Assembly: GCA_964519015.1 (NCBI GenBank) | Contig: CAZFHZ010000057.1 | Span: forward strand, 1-20,014 | Source of the DNA: CAZFHZ01 sp964519015 | GTDB taxonomy: Bacteria > Blakebacterota > Blakebacteria > Blakebacterales > CAYUVJ01 | DNA: 20,014 bases | Reading direction: 5' to 3' | Part shown: positions 1-7,240 of the stretch, one piece after another | How the letters are laid out: every line of letters starts with the position of its first letter | Numbering within the stretch: the stretch's first letter is position 1 | Program-made: the position numbers and the translations under genes | Notes under the pieces: model-generated | Databases searched by the model: none | The model's input: the letters and a program-made list of their open reading frames with translations, nothing else | What the model was told of the DNA's origin: nothing

Positions 1-37
1 GAGCAACCTATAGGGTCCGGTTAGGTATAGTATTGCC

Positions 38-78
38 CCGAATAAATGAAGCCCCACTGCCTGCAGGACCAGTGGGGC
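38..78 (-). terminator. Putative intrinsic terminator of the nifJ/flavoprotein transcript
   Basis: Positions 51-59 and 70-78 form a perfect 9-bp inverted repeat (GCCCCACTG / CAGTGGGGC) around a 10-base loop. Read on the minus strand, the stem is followed by the T-rich stretch TTCATTTATT, which fits a Rho-independent terminator. It lies about 180 bases past the flavoprotein stop codon. The T tract is interrupted, so termination may be partial. No gene is seen to its left within the window. Confidence 0.5.
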
Positions 79-257
79 CTCCATCTTCGACCTCATGAGA
101 GTGTCGGTTGCGGAGGTTTGGTCGACCTCCTTGACCGATTGTCCCACTACGCGGGGACGAGGTCAAGTCCCGGGTCGGCCTCCCACCGGTTGCCGGGCGG
201 TCCCGGGCGCCGGGCGGTTCAGGTCACCGACCCGTCCCGGTCAGCTCTTCGTCCCGG
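79..257. other. Non-coding stretch downstream of the flavoprotein gene
   Basis: No credible gene is visible here; short open frames lack ribosome sites and recognisable sequence. Features seen are a small inverted repeat (GGAGGT at 112-117 with ACCTCC at 125-130) and a short direct repeat of CGTCCCGGTCA just before the flavoprotein stop. It most likely serves as the 3' untranslated region of the leftward transcript. Confidence 0.5.
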
Positions 258-1250
258 TCACTTCCAGGCATGGAGCGTCTTGATGTAGTTGGCCCGCTCG
301 AAGGCCGCCGGGTCGGCGACCGCCTGCTGGCTCATGCTCCCCTTCATCTGCTCGACCGAGGTGTACTCCTTCTCGACCATCCAGTCCTGCAGGTCGCTCA
401 GCACCGTGTTCAGGTGGCGCACACCATTCAGCAGCAGGGCGGAGGCCATCATGGTCACGTCGGCGCCGGCCATGAGCTGGCGCAGTACATCGAGGTGCGA
501 GTGCACGCCGGTGGTAGCCGCCAGGCTGGCGTCGATGCGGCCGAAGAGGATGGCGATCCAGCGCAGCGGCAGCCGCCCCTCGACCGAGGTGCTCAGCACC
601 AGGTCGGGCCGCACCTCCAGGGTCTCCAGGTCGATGGTCGGCTGGTAGAACCGGTTGAAAAGCACCAGGGCGTCCGCCTGGGCCTCGTCGAGGCGGCGCG
701 CCATGTCGGCCAGGCTGCTGAAGAAGGGGCTCAGCTTCATGGCCACGGGGATCTTCACCTGCTGCTTCGTCTCGGTCAGAATGTCCAGGTAGAGCTGCTC
801 CACCTCGGCGGCGGAGCGCCGCAGGTCGGTGGCCACGTAGTAGACGTTGAGCTCCAGCCCGTCCGCTCCGGCCTCCTCGATCATCTTGGCGTACTCGACC
901 CAGCCACCGGGGGTGACGCCGTTGAGGCTCCCGAAGACCGGGATCTCCAGCGTTTCCTTCAGCCGGCGGATGTGCTCCAGGTACTCCTGGGGGCCCAGGT
1001 ACTCGTCGCTGGCCAGGTCGGGGAAGTAGGTGAGTGCCTCGGCGAAGGACTCGGTGCCGCGGGTCATGTGGAAGGATAGTTCCTGGCTCTGATGGGTGAT
1101 CTGCTCCTCGAAGAGGGAATGGACCACCACGGCTGCGGCGCCGGCGTCCTCGAGCTGGCGGCACTTGTCCAGGTCCTGCGTCAGGGGGGAGGAGGAGGGG
1201 ACCAGAGGGTTGCGCAGCTCCAGTCCCATGTAGGTCGTTCGCAGATCCAT
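258..1250 (-). CDS. Dihydroorotate dehydrogenase-like FMN protein (PFOR-associated)
   Basis: A 330-residue TIM-barrel flavoprotein of the dihydroorotate dehydrogenase superfamily. The N-terminus resembles the PyrD barrel start (MGLELRNPLVPSSSPLT). GADGLELN at 128-135 matches the PyrD strand that precedes the catalytic cysteine in class 1 enzymes. Here that position is tyrosine (N135-V-Y-Y138), so normal dihydroorotate chemistry is unlikely. The C-terminal half carries a phosphate-binding-type segment (GVHSHLDVLRQLMAGADVTM, 248-267) and the tail GSMSQ...FERANYIKTL typical of the PyrD-like proteins encoded beside nifJ. The ATG at 1250 has a good ribosome site (AAGGAGA, seven bases upstream). 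It lies 72 bases after nifJ and is probably co-transcribed with it. The substrate is unknown; an electron-transfer role with PFOR is inference from context. Confidence 0.88.
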   Translation of the reverse strand: MDLRTTYMGLELRNPLVPSSSPLTQDLDKCRQLEDAGAAAVVVHSLFEEQITHQSQELSFHMTRGTESFAEALTYFPDLASDEYLGPQEYLEHIRRLKETLEIPVFGSLNGVTPGGWVEYAKMIEEAGADGLELNVYYVATDLRRSAAEVEQLYLDILTETKQQVKIPVAMKLSPFFSSLADMARRLDEAQADALVLFNRFYQPTIDLETLEVRPDLVLSTSVEGRLPLRWIAILFGRIDASLAATTGVHSHLDVLRQLMAGADVTMMASALLLNGVRHLNTVLSDLQDWMVEKEYTSVEQMKGSMSQQAVADPAAFERANYIKTLHAWK

Positions 1251-1295
1251 CCCGAGTCTCCTTCGCTGCGTTCCGGCCCGACGATCGGGTCCCTT

Positions 1296-1329
1296 GATCA
1301 GGCCGGGGTTACGGCCCGGCGATCAGGCC
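1296..1329. repeat. Hairpin flanked by 9-bp direct repeats at the nifJ stop
   Basis: GATCAGGCC occurs at 1296-1304 and again at 1321-1329. Between and overlapping these lies a 6-bp stem (GCCGGG 1302-1307 with CCCGGC 1315-1320, loop of 7). The second repeat includes the nifJ stop codon at 1323-1325. No T tract follows on the minus strand, so it does not look like a full terminator. It may tune mRNA stability or coupling between nifJ and the flavoprotein gene, or be a chance product of high GC. Confidence 0.35.
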
Positions 1330-4300
1330 TGGGCGTCTTTGCCGGTGTCGGGTGTGCGCGCGGCCAGATCGGACAGTGTCGACCAGCGGCGCTGCGCGTC
1401 CTCCTGGGCCGCCTCGAGCAGGGCCTTGGCCCGCTCCGGCTTGCTCAGGGTGAGCATCTTGTACCGCGTCTCCTGGTAGATGTAGTCCTTGATCGGCACG
1501 CTCGGCGGCTTCGAATCGAGGGTGAGCGGGTTCTTCCCCTCGAGGGCCAGCATGGGATTGTAGCGGTATAGCGGCCAGTGCCCCGAGTTGACCGCGTCCT
1601 TCTGGTGGGTCATCCCGGTGGTCATGTTGATGCCGTGCGCGATGCACTGGCTGTAGGCCACGATCAGGCTCGGACCGGGGTAGGCCTCGGCCTCCAGGAA
1701 GGCCTTCAGGCACTGCAGATCGTTGGCCCCCAGGGCTACCTGGGCGACATAGATGTTGCCGTAGGTCATCGCGAGCAGTCCCAGGTCCTTCTTGGCCATC
1801 CCCTTGCCGGCGGCCGCGAACTTGGCCACCGCCCCGCGCGGGGTGGCCTTGGAGGCCTGTCCGCCGGTGTTGGAGTAGACCTCGGTATCGAGCACGAGCA
1901 CGTTGACGTCGCGGCCGGTGGTCATGACGTGGTCGAGTCCCCCGAACCCGATGTCGTAGGCCCAGCCGTCACCGCCCATGATCCAGACGGAGCGGCGGAC
2001 CAGCAGCTCGGCGACCGCGAGCAGGAGCGCCGCGTCGGGCTCCTTGCTCCCCTCCAGCTTCCGGCGCAGCTCGGCCAGGCGGGCGCGCTGGGCCTCGATC
2101 CCCGCCTCGGTCCGCTGGTCGGCCTCCAGCAGGGCTCCGGCCAGTTCGTCACCGATGGTGGAGGCCAGGCGCCGCACCAGCTCCTGCGCGAACTCGGTCT
2201 GCTTGTCCACGGCCAGCCGCATCCCCAGGCCGAACTCGGCGTTGTCCTCGAACAGGCTGTTCGACCAGGCCGGGCCGCGGCCGGCGGCGTCCACCGCCCA
2301 GGGGGTGGTGGGGAGGTTGGCGCCGTAGATGCTCGAGCAGCCGGTGGCGTTGGCCACCAGCATGCGGTCTCCGAAGAGCTGGCTGGCCAGCTTCACGTAG
2401 GGGGTCTCGCCGCAGCCGGCGCAAGCGCCCGAGAACTCGAAGAGGGGCCGCAGCAGCTGGCTCTCCTTGACCACGTTGACCTTCAACTGGGAGCGGTCGT
2501 AGTCGGGGATGGCCAGGAAGTGTTCCCAGTTGGCCCGCTCGTCGAAGCGGATGGGGAACTGCTCCCCCATGTTGATGGCCTTCAGGCGCGTCTCCTTCTT
2601 GTTCTTGGCCGGGCAGATGTCCACGCACACGCCGCAGCCGGTGCAGTCCTCGACCGCGACCTGGAGGGTGTACATCCACCCTTCGGGGAAGTCGCGCCCC
2701 TTGACCGGGGTGGACTTGAAGGTGGCCGGCGCCCCCTCGAGCCACTTCGGGTCGTAGACCTTGACCCGGATGGTGGCGTGGGGGCAGACCATGACGCACT
2801 TGTTGCACTGGATGCAGACCTCGCTGTCCCAGACCGGGACCTCGAGGGCGATGTTCCGCTTCTCCCACTGGGTGGTCGCCGACGGGTAGGTGCCGTCGTT
2901 GGGGAAGACGCTCACCGGCAGGTCGTCGCCGTGACCGGCGATGATCTGGGCGGTGACCTTCCGGACGAACTCGGGAGCGTGCGCGGGCACTACGTCCTTC
3001 CGCTCGATCTTGGAGGTGGCCTTCTTGGGCACCTCGACCTGGTAGAGGTGTTCCAGGGTGCCGTCGACCGCCTTGAAGTTCTGCTGGACGACCGCTTCCC
3101 CCTTCATCCCGTAACTCTTCTTGATCGCCTTCTTGATCTGCTCGATGGCCTCATCACGCGGGAGTACTCCGGAGATGGCGAAGAAGCAGGTCTGCATGAT
3201 GGTGTTGATGCGGGTGCCCAGGCCGAGCTTGCCGGCCACCTCGTAGGCGTCGATGGCCCAGAACTTGATCCCCTTGTCGATGATCAACTGCTGGGTGGAG
3301 CGGGGGAGGCTGTCCCAGACCTCTTCCTTGGGCCGGGTGGAGTTGAGCAGCAGGACCGCTCCGGGTTCGGCCTTCTCCAGCGGCTCGAACTGCTCGAAGA
3401 ACTGCTCCTGGTGGACGGCCACGAACTTGGCCTTGGAGATCAGGTAGGTGGAGCGGATCGGCTTCTTGCCGAAGCGCAGGTGGCTCGTGGTGCGCGAGCC
3501 CGACTTGCGGGAGTCGTAGACGAAATAGCCCTGGGCGTAGTTCTCCGTCTCCTCGCCGATGATCTTGATCGAGTTCTTGTTGGCCCCGACCGTGCCGTCG
3601 GCTCCCAGCCCGAAGAAGAGGCCGCGGAAGGCGTCGGCGGGTTCGGTGGAGAACTCGGGATCCCAGGCCAGACTGGTGTTGCTCAGGTCGTCGTGGATGC
3701 CGACCGTGAAATGGTTCTTCGGTTTCGCCTGGGCCAGCTCGTCGAAGACTCCCTTGACCATGGCCGAGGTGAACTCCTTGGAGGAGAGACCGTAGCGGCC
3801 CCCGGTGATGACCGGCATGGTCGTGAAGGGGGCGGTGCCTTCGGCGATTCCCTCAGCCAGAGCCGTGACCACGTCCTGGAAGAGGGGCTCGCCGATGCTC
3901 CCGGGCTCCTTGGTCCGGTCGAGCACAGCGATTCTTTTCACAGTGGCCGGCAGGGCCTGCAGGAAGTGTTTCACCGAGAAGGGACGGTAGAGTCGCACCT
4001 TGACGACTCCGACCTTCTCCCCGGCCTGCTCGGTCAGGTACTCGACGGTCTCGTGGGCGGCCTCGGCCCCGCTCCCCATGAGCACCACCACCCGCTCGGC
4101 GTCCGGGGCCCCCTCGTAGTCGAAGAGGTGGTAGGCACGGCCGGTGATCTTCGCGAAACGGTCCATCACCCCCTGTACGACCTCGGCGCAGCGGGCGTAG
4201 TAGGGATTGACCGTCTCTCGATTCTGGAAGAAGACGTCGGGATTCTGGGCCGTACCGCGGATGAAGGGCCGGTCTGGGCTCATGCGGCGGGCGCGGTGGG

Positions 4301-4910
4301 CGGCGATCTGCTTCTCGTCGAGGAGTGCCTTCAGGTCCTCGTCCTCCAGGCGCTCGATCTTGTTCACCTCGCTCGAGGTACGGAAGCCGTCGAAGAAGTG
4401 GAGGCAGGGGACCTGGGCCTCGAGGGTGGCGGCCGAGGCGATGGCGGCCAGGTCGTGCACCTCCTGGATACTGTTGGAGGCCAGCATGGCCCAGCCGGTG
4501 CTGCGTACGGCCATGACATCGGAGTGGTCACCGAAGATGGAGAGGGCGTGGGTGGCCACCGAGCGGGCCGAGACGTGGAAGACGGTGGGGGTGAGTTCGC
4601 CGGCGATTTTGAACATATTCGGAAGCATCAGGAGCAGGCCCTGGGAAGCCGTGAAGGTGGTCGTCAGGGCCCCTCCCTGGATGGCGCCGTGCACCGCACC
4701 CGAAGCGCCCCCTTCGCTCTGCATCTCGATGACGTGGGGGACGCTCCCCCAGAGGTTGGGCTGCCCGTCGGCCGCCCAGGCGTCGCTCAGCTCACCCATC
4801 CCCGAGGAGGGGGTGATCGGGTAGATGGCGATCACCTCGCTCACCCGGTAGGCGACACTCGCCGCGGCTTCGTTCCCTTCGATCGTGACCATGGTCCGGG
4901 CGCGTGGCAT
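1323..4910 (-). CDS. nifJ: Pyruvate:ferredoxin (flavodoxin) oxidoreductase
   Basis: Single-chain PFOR of 1195 residues, the usual length. It oxidatively decarboxylates pyruvate to acetyl-CoA and CO2 and passes electrons to ferredoxin or flavodoxin in the cytoplasm. Visible domains in order: pyruvate/TPP-pyrimidine domain (IYPITPSSGMGE near the N-terminus), central gamma/EKR-type regions, a two-cluster ferredoxin domain, and the C-terminal TPP-diphosphate domain. The ferredoxin cysteines are C699, C702, C705, C709 and C756, C759, C762, C766. The proximal cluster is matched by C830, C833, C858 and C1089. The TPP motif runs from GDGW (D981) to NTGGQ (N1014). All residues needed for activity appear present. 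I chose the ATG at 4910 because GGGGAGGAAGTC lies directly upstream; an in-frame GTG at 4928 would overlap that ribosome site. The protein is oxygen-sensitive in most organisms. Confidence 0.97.
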   Translation of the reverse strand: MPRARTMVTIEGNEAAASVAYRVSEVIAIYPITPSSGMGELSDAWAADGQPNLWGSVPHVIEMQSEGGASGAVHGAIQGGALTTTFTASQGLLLMLPNMFKIAGELTPTVFHVSARSVATHALSIFGDHSDVMAVRSTGWAMLASNSIQEVHDLAAIASAATLEAQVPCLHFFDGFRTSSEVNKIERLEDEDLKALLDEKQIAAHRARRMSPDRPFIRGTAQNPDVFFQNRETVNPYYARCAEVVQGVMDRFAKITGRAYHLFDYEGAPDAERVVVLMGSGAEAAHETVEYLTEQAGEKVGVVKVRLYRPFSVKHFLQALPATVKRIAVLDRTKEPGSIGEPLFQDVVTALAEGIAEGTAPFTTMPVITGGRYGLSSKEFTSAMVKGVFDELAQAKPKNHFTVGIHDDLSNTSLAWDPEFSTEPADAFRGLFFGLGADGTVGANKNSIKIIGEETENYAQGYFVYDSRKSGSRTTSHLRFGKKPIRSTYLISKAKFVAVHQEQFFEQFEPLEKAEPGAVLLLNSTRPKEEVWDSLPRSTQQLIIDKGIKFWAIDAYEVAGKLGLGTRINTIMQTCFFAISGVLPRDEAIEQIKKAIKKSYGMKGEAVVQQNFKAVDGTLEHLYQVEVPKKATSKIERKDVVPAHAPEFVRKVTAQIIAGHGDDLPVSVFPNDGTYPSATTQWEKRNIALEVPVWDSEVCIQCNKCVMVCPHATIRVKVYDPKWLEGAPATFKSTPVKGRDFPEGWMYTLQVAVEDCTGCGVCVDICPAKNKKETRLKAINMGEQFPIRFDERANWEHFLAIPDYDRSQLKVNVVKESQLLRPLFEFSGACAGCGETPYVKLASQLFGDRMLVANATGCSSIYGANLPTTPWAVDAAGRGPAWSNSLFEDNAEFGLGMRLAVDKQTEFAQELVRRLASTIGDELAGALLEADQRTEAGIEAQRARLAELRRKLEGSKEPDAALLLAVAELLVRRSVWIMGGDGWAYDIGFGGLDHVMTTGRDVNVLVLDTEVYSNTGGQASKATPRGAVAKFAAAGKGMAKKDLGLLAMTYGNIYVAQVALGANDLQCLKAFLEAEAYPGPSLIVAYSQCIAHGINMTTGMTHQKDAVNSGHWPLYRYNPMLALEGKNPLTLDSKPPSVPIKDYIYQETRYKMLTLSKPERAKALLEAAQEDAQRRWSTLSDLAARTPDTGKDAQA

Positions 4911-4940
4911 GACTTCCTCCCCCTCCACCTGCAGGTAATT

Positions 4941-4958
4941 TCAGAGTGTGTACTCTGA
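4941..4958. promoter_or_regulatory. Palindromic operator upstream of nifJ
   Basis: A perfect inverted repeat, TCAGAGT (4941-4947) and ACTCTGA (4952-4958) around GTGT, sits 31 bases upstream of the nifJ ATG. It shares one base with the proposed -10 hexamer and covers the expected transcription start. This is the classic position for a repressor. I do not recognise the cognate regulator, and no regulator gene is adjacent. Confidence 0.5.
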
Positions 4959-4986
4959 TAATCGTCACTGCCGGAAGGATGCACAA
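4958..4986 (-). promoter_or_regulatory. Putative sigma-70-type promoter of nifJ
   Basis: On the minus strand TTGTGC (4986-4981) and GATTAT (4963-4958) are spaced by 17 bases. The -35 box keeps the TTG core and the -10 box matches four of six consensus bases. It lies in the only A/T-rich part of the 94-base gap between the membrane-protein gene and nifJ. This suggests nifJ and the flavoprotein can be transcribed independently of the genes upstream. Confidence 0.4.
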
Positions 4987-5004
4987 GCGCACATCCCGAC
5001 ACCT

Positions 5005-7218
5005 CTACCGTCGTCTTAATCCTGGAGCGCGCCCTTTCCAGGACGACCCGCCCAGGATGAGCACACCGATCAGGGTGAGCAGGCCCCCCACCGGCAGGCT
5101 GGCTGGCAGGGATCGGGGGGCCGCTGCGCTCACGGCAGGCTCCCCCCGCTCCGGGATCGCTCCGACGGCCGGTGTCTTCGGGACCTCGAAGACGAAGAGA
5201 GGGGGCATGGGTATGGTGTCGCTGGGGCCACCGGCCGGGGCAGCCGGATGGACCAGGGGGAGACCGGCCCGCTCCAGGGCGAGGGCTACCTCCGGGTCGG
5301 TGACCAGCAGGAAGTGAGCGTCCAGTTCCCCCGCCCGGCGGACCCGCTCGCCGATCCCCGGGAGGGCCCGCCACGCTTCCTCGGCCGCGGCCTGCTCCTT
5401 CAGCCGGAAGGCCCCCAGTCCGTCGAAGGCAGACACTCCCTGCAGGGCAAGGAGGTTGGGCTCCAGCCAGTCGTGGTAGAGCCGCCGCTGCTGCTCCTGG
5501 TCCCGCATCAGGGCGCGGGGCGCCCGCTCCTGCTGGAGCGAGGTCCAGCGGAGGGTGCGCCCGGCCGGGTCGCGCGCGAGCAGGGCCCGGGCGGCCGGGG
5601 AGGGTTCGCGCAGCCCGGCCAGGGAGGTGGCGGAGAAGAAAGAGCGGCCGGCTCCGAACAGCTCGACGGCGACCAGCACCACGATCAGGGCTCCCCCGAA
5701 GGCCGGTGACCATCCCGGCCTGGAAGGACCCGGCCGCCAGGATTGGTCCGGTAGCCGGGACCGGCCCAGCAATAGACCGGAGGCCAGGGCGATGAGGCCG
5801 CCGACTGCCAGGTCGAACACCTGGGCCGAACGGTAGGTGGCCATCGCCGTCGCTCCGGCCTCGCCGCTCAGGCCCTGCAGATGGAGGAGCGCGGGTGCGA
5901 CCGCCGGCACGAACCGGATCAGCAGGGCGGCCGCCAGACCGGCCAGCCCGGCGGCGAACAGCAGTCCCCCCCTCGGTCCCGGGTCGTGCTCCCCGGGGAG
6001 CGCGGCGCCGCGGGTCCGGGTCAGCCACTCCAGTCCCCAGGCCGAGAGCCAGGCCAGCAGGGGCACCAGCAGGAGGAAGTACTTCTCCGGGTAGCGGTAG
6101 AGGAAACTGCCCGGCACCAGCCGCTCCAGGGCATCCACCATGGGCCATCCGGACCCGAGTGCGAAGAGCGCCGCAAGCCCCCCCGCCACGGCCAGCACGT
6201 TACGCTCGGCCCGCGGGCTCTCCCGCCAGCCGTGGGCGGCCAGGACCAGGACGGTCAGGCCGAAGAAGAGGACCGGGAGGTAGTGGGCCCGCACCTGGCC
6301 GGTCAGGTCGATCCAGGAGGTCAGGGTGGCCGGGTCCCAGCCGGCCCGCGGGAGCAGCAGCGCGCTCCAGCGCCCGGCGAATGGCAGGAATCGGGCCGCG
6401 GCCGGGTCGGCGGCCAGGCTGCGGGTGGAGTGGACGACCAGGTCCAGGAAAGGGAGGAGCTGGATGCCCGAGAGCAGCAGGGCGGTCCCTCCGACCACCA
6501 CCAGCCCCGGCACGACCGGCCCCCAGCGGCGCCGGGCCGGTGGGGGGGGTGCCAGTCCGGGAATGCTCCCGAGGTAGACCCGCCAGGAGGCGACGCACCA
6601 GAAGGGGAGGAGCAGGACGCACCAGAGCAGGACCTCGAGCCCGCCCCCCAGCAGCATCAGGGCAAGGGCCACCGCAGCGGCCCGCCGGGCCCCCCGGGCT
6701 TCCGCCTCCAGGCCGGCCGGAAAGAAGTGGAGGACCCAGGGGAGCCAGGCCAGGGCCAGGGTGGGCGTGACCGAGGTCGAGGCCGCCAGGGCGGGGCCGG
6801 CGGCCAGGTAGACCACCCCCCCCAGCACGGCCGGGACCGGCGAGATCCCGCGCCCGCGCAGCAGTACCGCCATACCGGCTCCCCCCAGCGCCAGATGGAG
6901 CCCGGTCAGCAGGGCCAGCCCGTTGCCGAGCGGGAAGAGGAGCAGGAGCAGGTGGGGGGGATAGAAGAGCCCGTACTGGGGATTGGCGCCGGCCGGGTAG
7001 CCGTCCAGGACGGCCGGCCACCACCAGGGGAGGAGCGACCCCGAGCGCCAGCCGACCACCAGCCGGTCGCGCAGCGGCAGGTAGTAGGTCAGCCAGTCGC
7101 CGTAGCCGAAGACGCGATCGCCGAGCAGGGCGGGGGCGACCAGCAGCAGGGCGAGGCCCCCCAGCAGGACCAGGACCCAGGGAGATAGGAGCGCGCGCTC
7201 AGGCCGGGTCGGCGTCAT
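5005..7218 (-). CDS. YfhO/GT-C-like polytopic membrane protein
   Basis: A 737-residue, very hydrophobic protein with roughly a dozen predicted membrane spans and a final helix near the C-terminus (LPVGGLLTLIGVLILGG). The N-terminal loop after the first span contains the acidic motif GDWLTYYLP (D41) and then YPAGANPQYGLFYPPH (74-89). YRYPEKY at 374-380 begins a later span. These are hallmarks of YfhO-like GT-C-fold proteins, some of which glycosylate cell-wall polymers using lipid-linked sugars. The substrate here is unknown. The C-terminal soluble part (DAHFLLVTDPEVA) matches the usual YfhO extracytoplasmic segment. The ATG at 7218 has GGAGG ten bases upstream and lies 22 bases after the upstream gene's stop. 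The frame stays open upstream only as a shadow of that gene. The two are probably one transcript. Confidence 0.75.
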   Translation of the reverse strand: MTPTRPERALLSPWVLVLLGGLALLLVAPALLGDRVFGYGDWLTYYLPLRDRLVVGWRSGSLLPWWWPAVLDGYPAGANPQYGLFYPPHLLLLLFPLGNGLALLTGLHLALGGAGMAVLLRGRGISPVPAVLGGVVYLAAGPALAASTSVTPTLALAWLPWVLHFFPAGLEAEARGARRAAAVALALMLLGGGLEVLLWCVLLLPFWCVASWRVYLGSIPGLAPPPPARRRWGPVVPGLVVVGGTALLLSGIQLLPFLDLVVHSTRSLAADPAAARFLPFAGRWSALLLPRAGWDPATLTSWIDLTGQVRAHYLPVLFFGLTVLVLAAHGWRESPRAERNVLAVAGGLAALFALGSGWPMVDALERLVPGSFLYRYPEKYFLLLVPLLAWLSAWGLEWLTRTRGAALPGEHDPGPRGGLLFAAGLAGLAAALLIRFVPAVAPALLHLQGLSGEAGATAMATYRSAQVFDLAVGGLIALASGLLLGRSRLPDQSWRPGPSRPGWSPAFGGALIVVLVAVELFGAGRSFFSATSLAGLREPSPAARALLARDPAGRTLRWTSLQQERAPRALMRDQEQQRRLYHDWLEPNLLALQGVSAFDGLGAFRLKEQAAAEEAWRALPGIGERVRRAGELDAHFLLVTDPEVALALERAGLPLVHPAAPAGGPSDTIPMPPLFVFEVPKTPAVGAIPERGEPAVSAAAPRSLPASLPVGGLLTLIGVLILGGSSWKGRAPGLRRR

Positions 7219-7240
7219 CGGGGGGGCGCCTCCGGCACCC

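Noticed and set aside
1..50. A possible tRNA or promoter in the A/T-richer left edge
   Set aside because: I could not form a cloverleaf on either strand, and the TATAGT at 26-31 has no matching -35 box within the window.
258..1250. Calling the flavoprotein pyrD
   Set aside because: The catalytic cysteine position is tyrosine, and the rest resembles the PyrD-like proteins found beside nifJ, not biosynthetic PyrD.
1578..4958. A 1126-codon open frame on the plus strand opposite nifJ
   Set aside because: It is the antisense shadow of a clear NifJ gene. G/C-rich third positions leave few stops on the opposite strand, and the translation has no recognisable domain.
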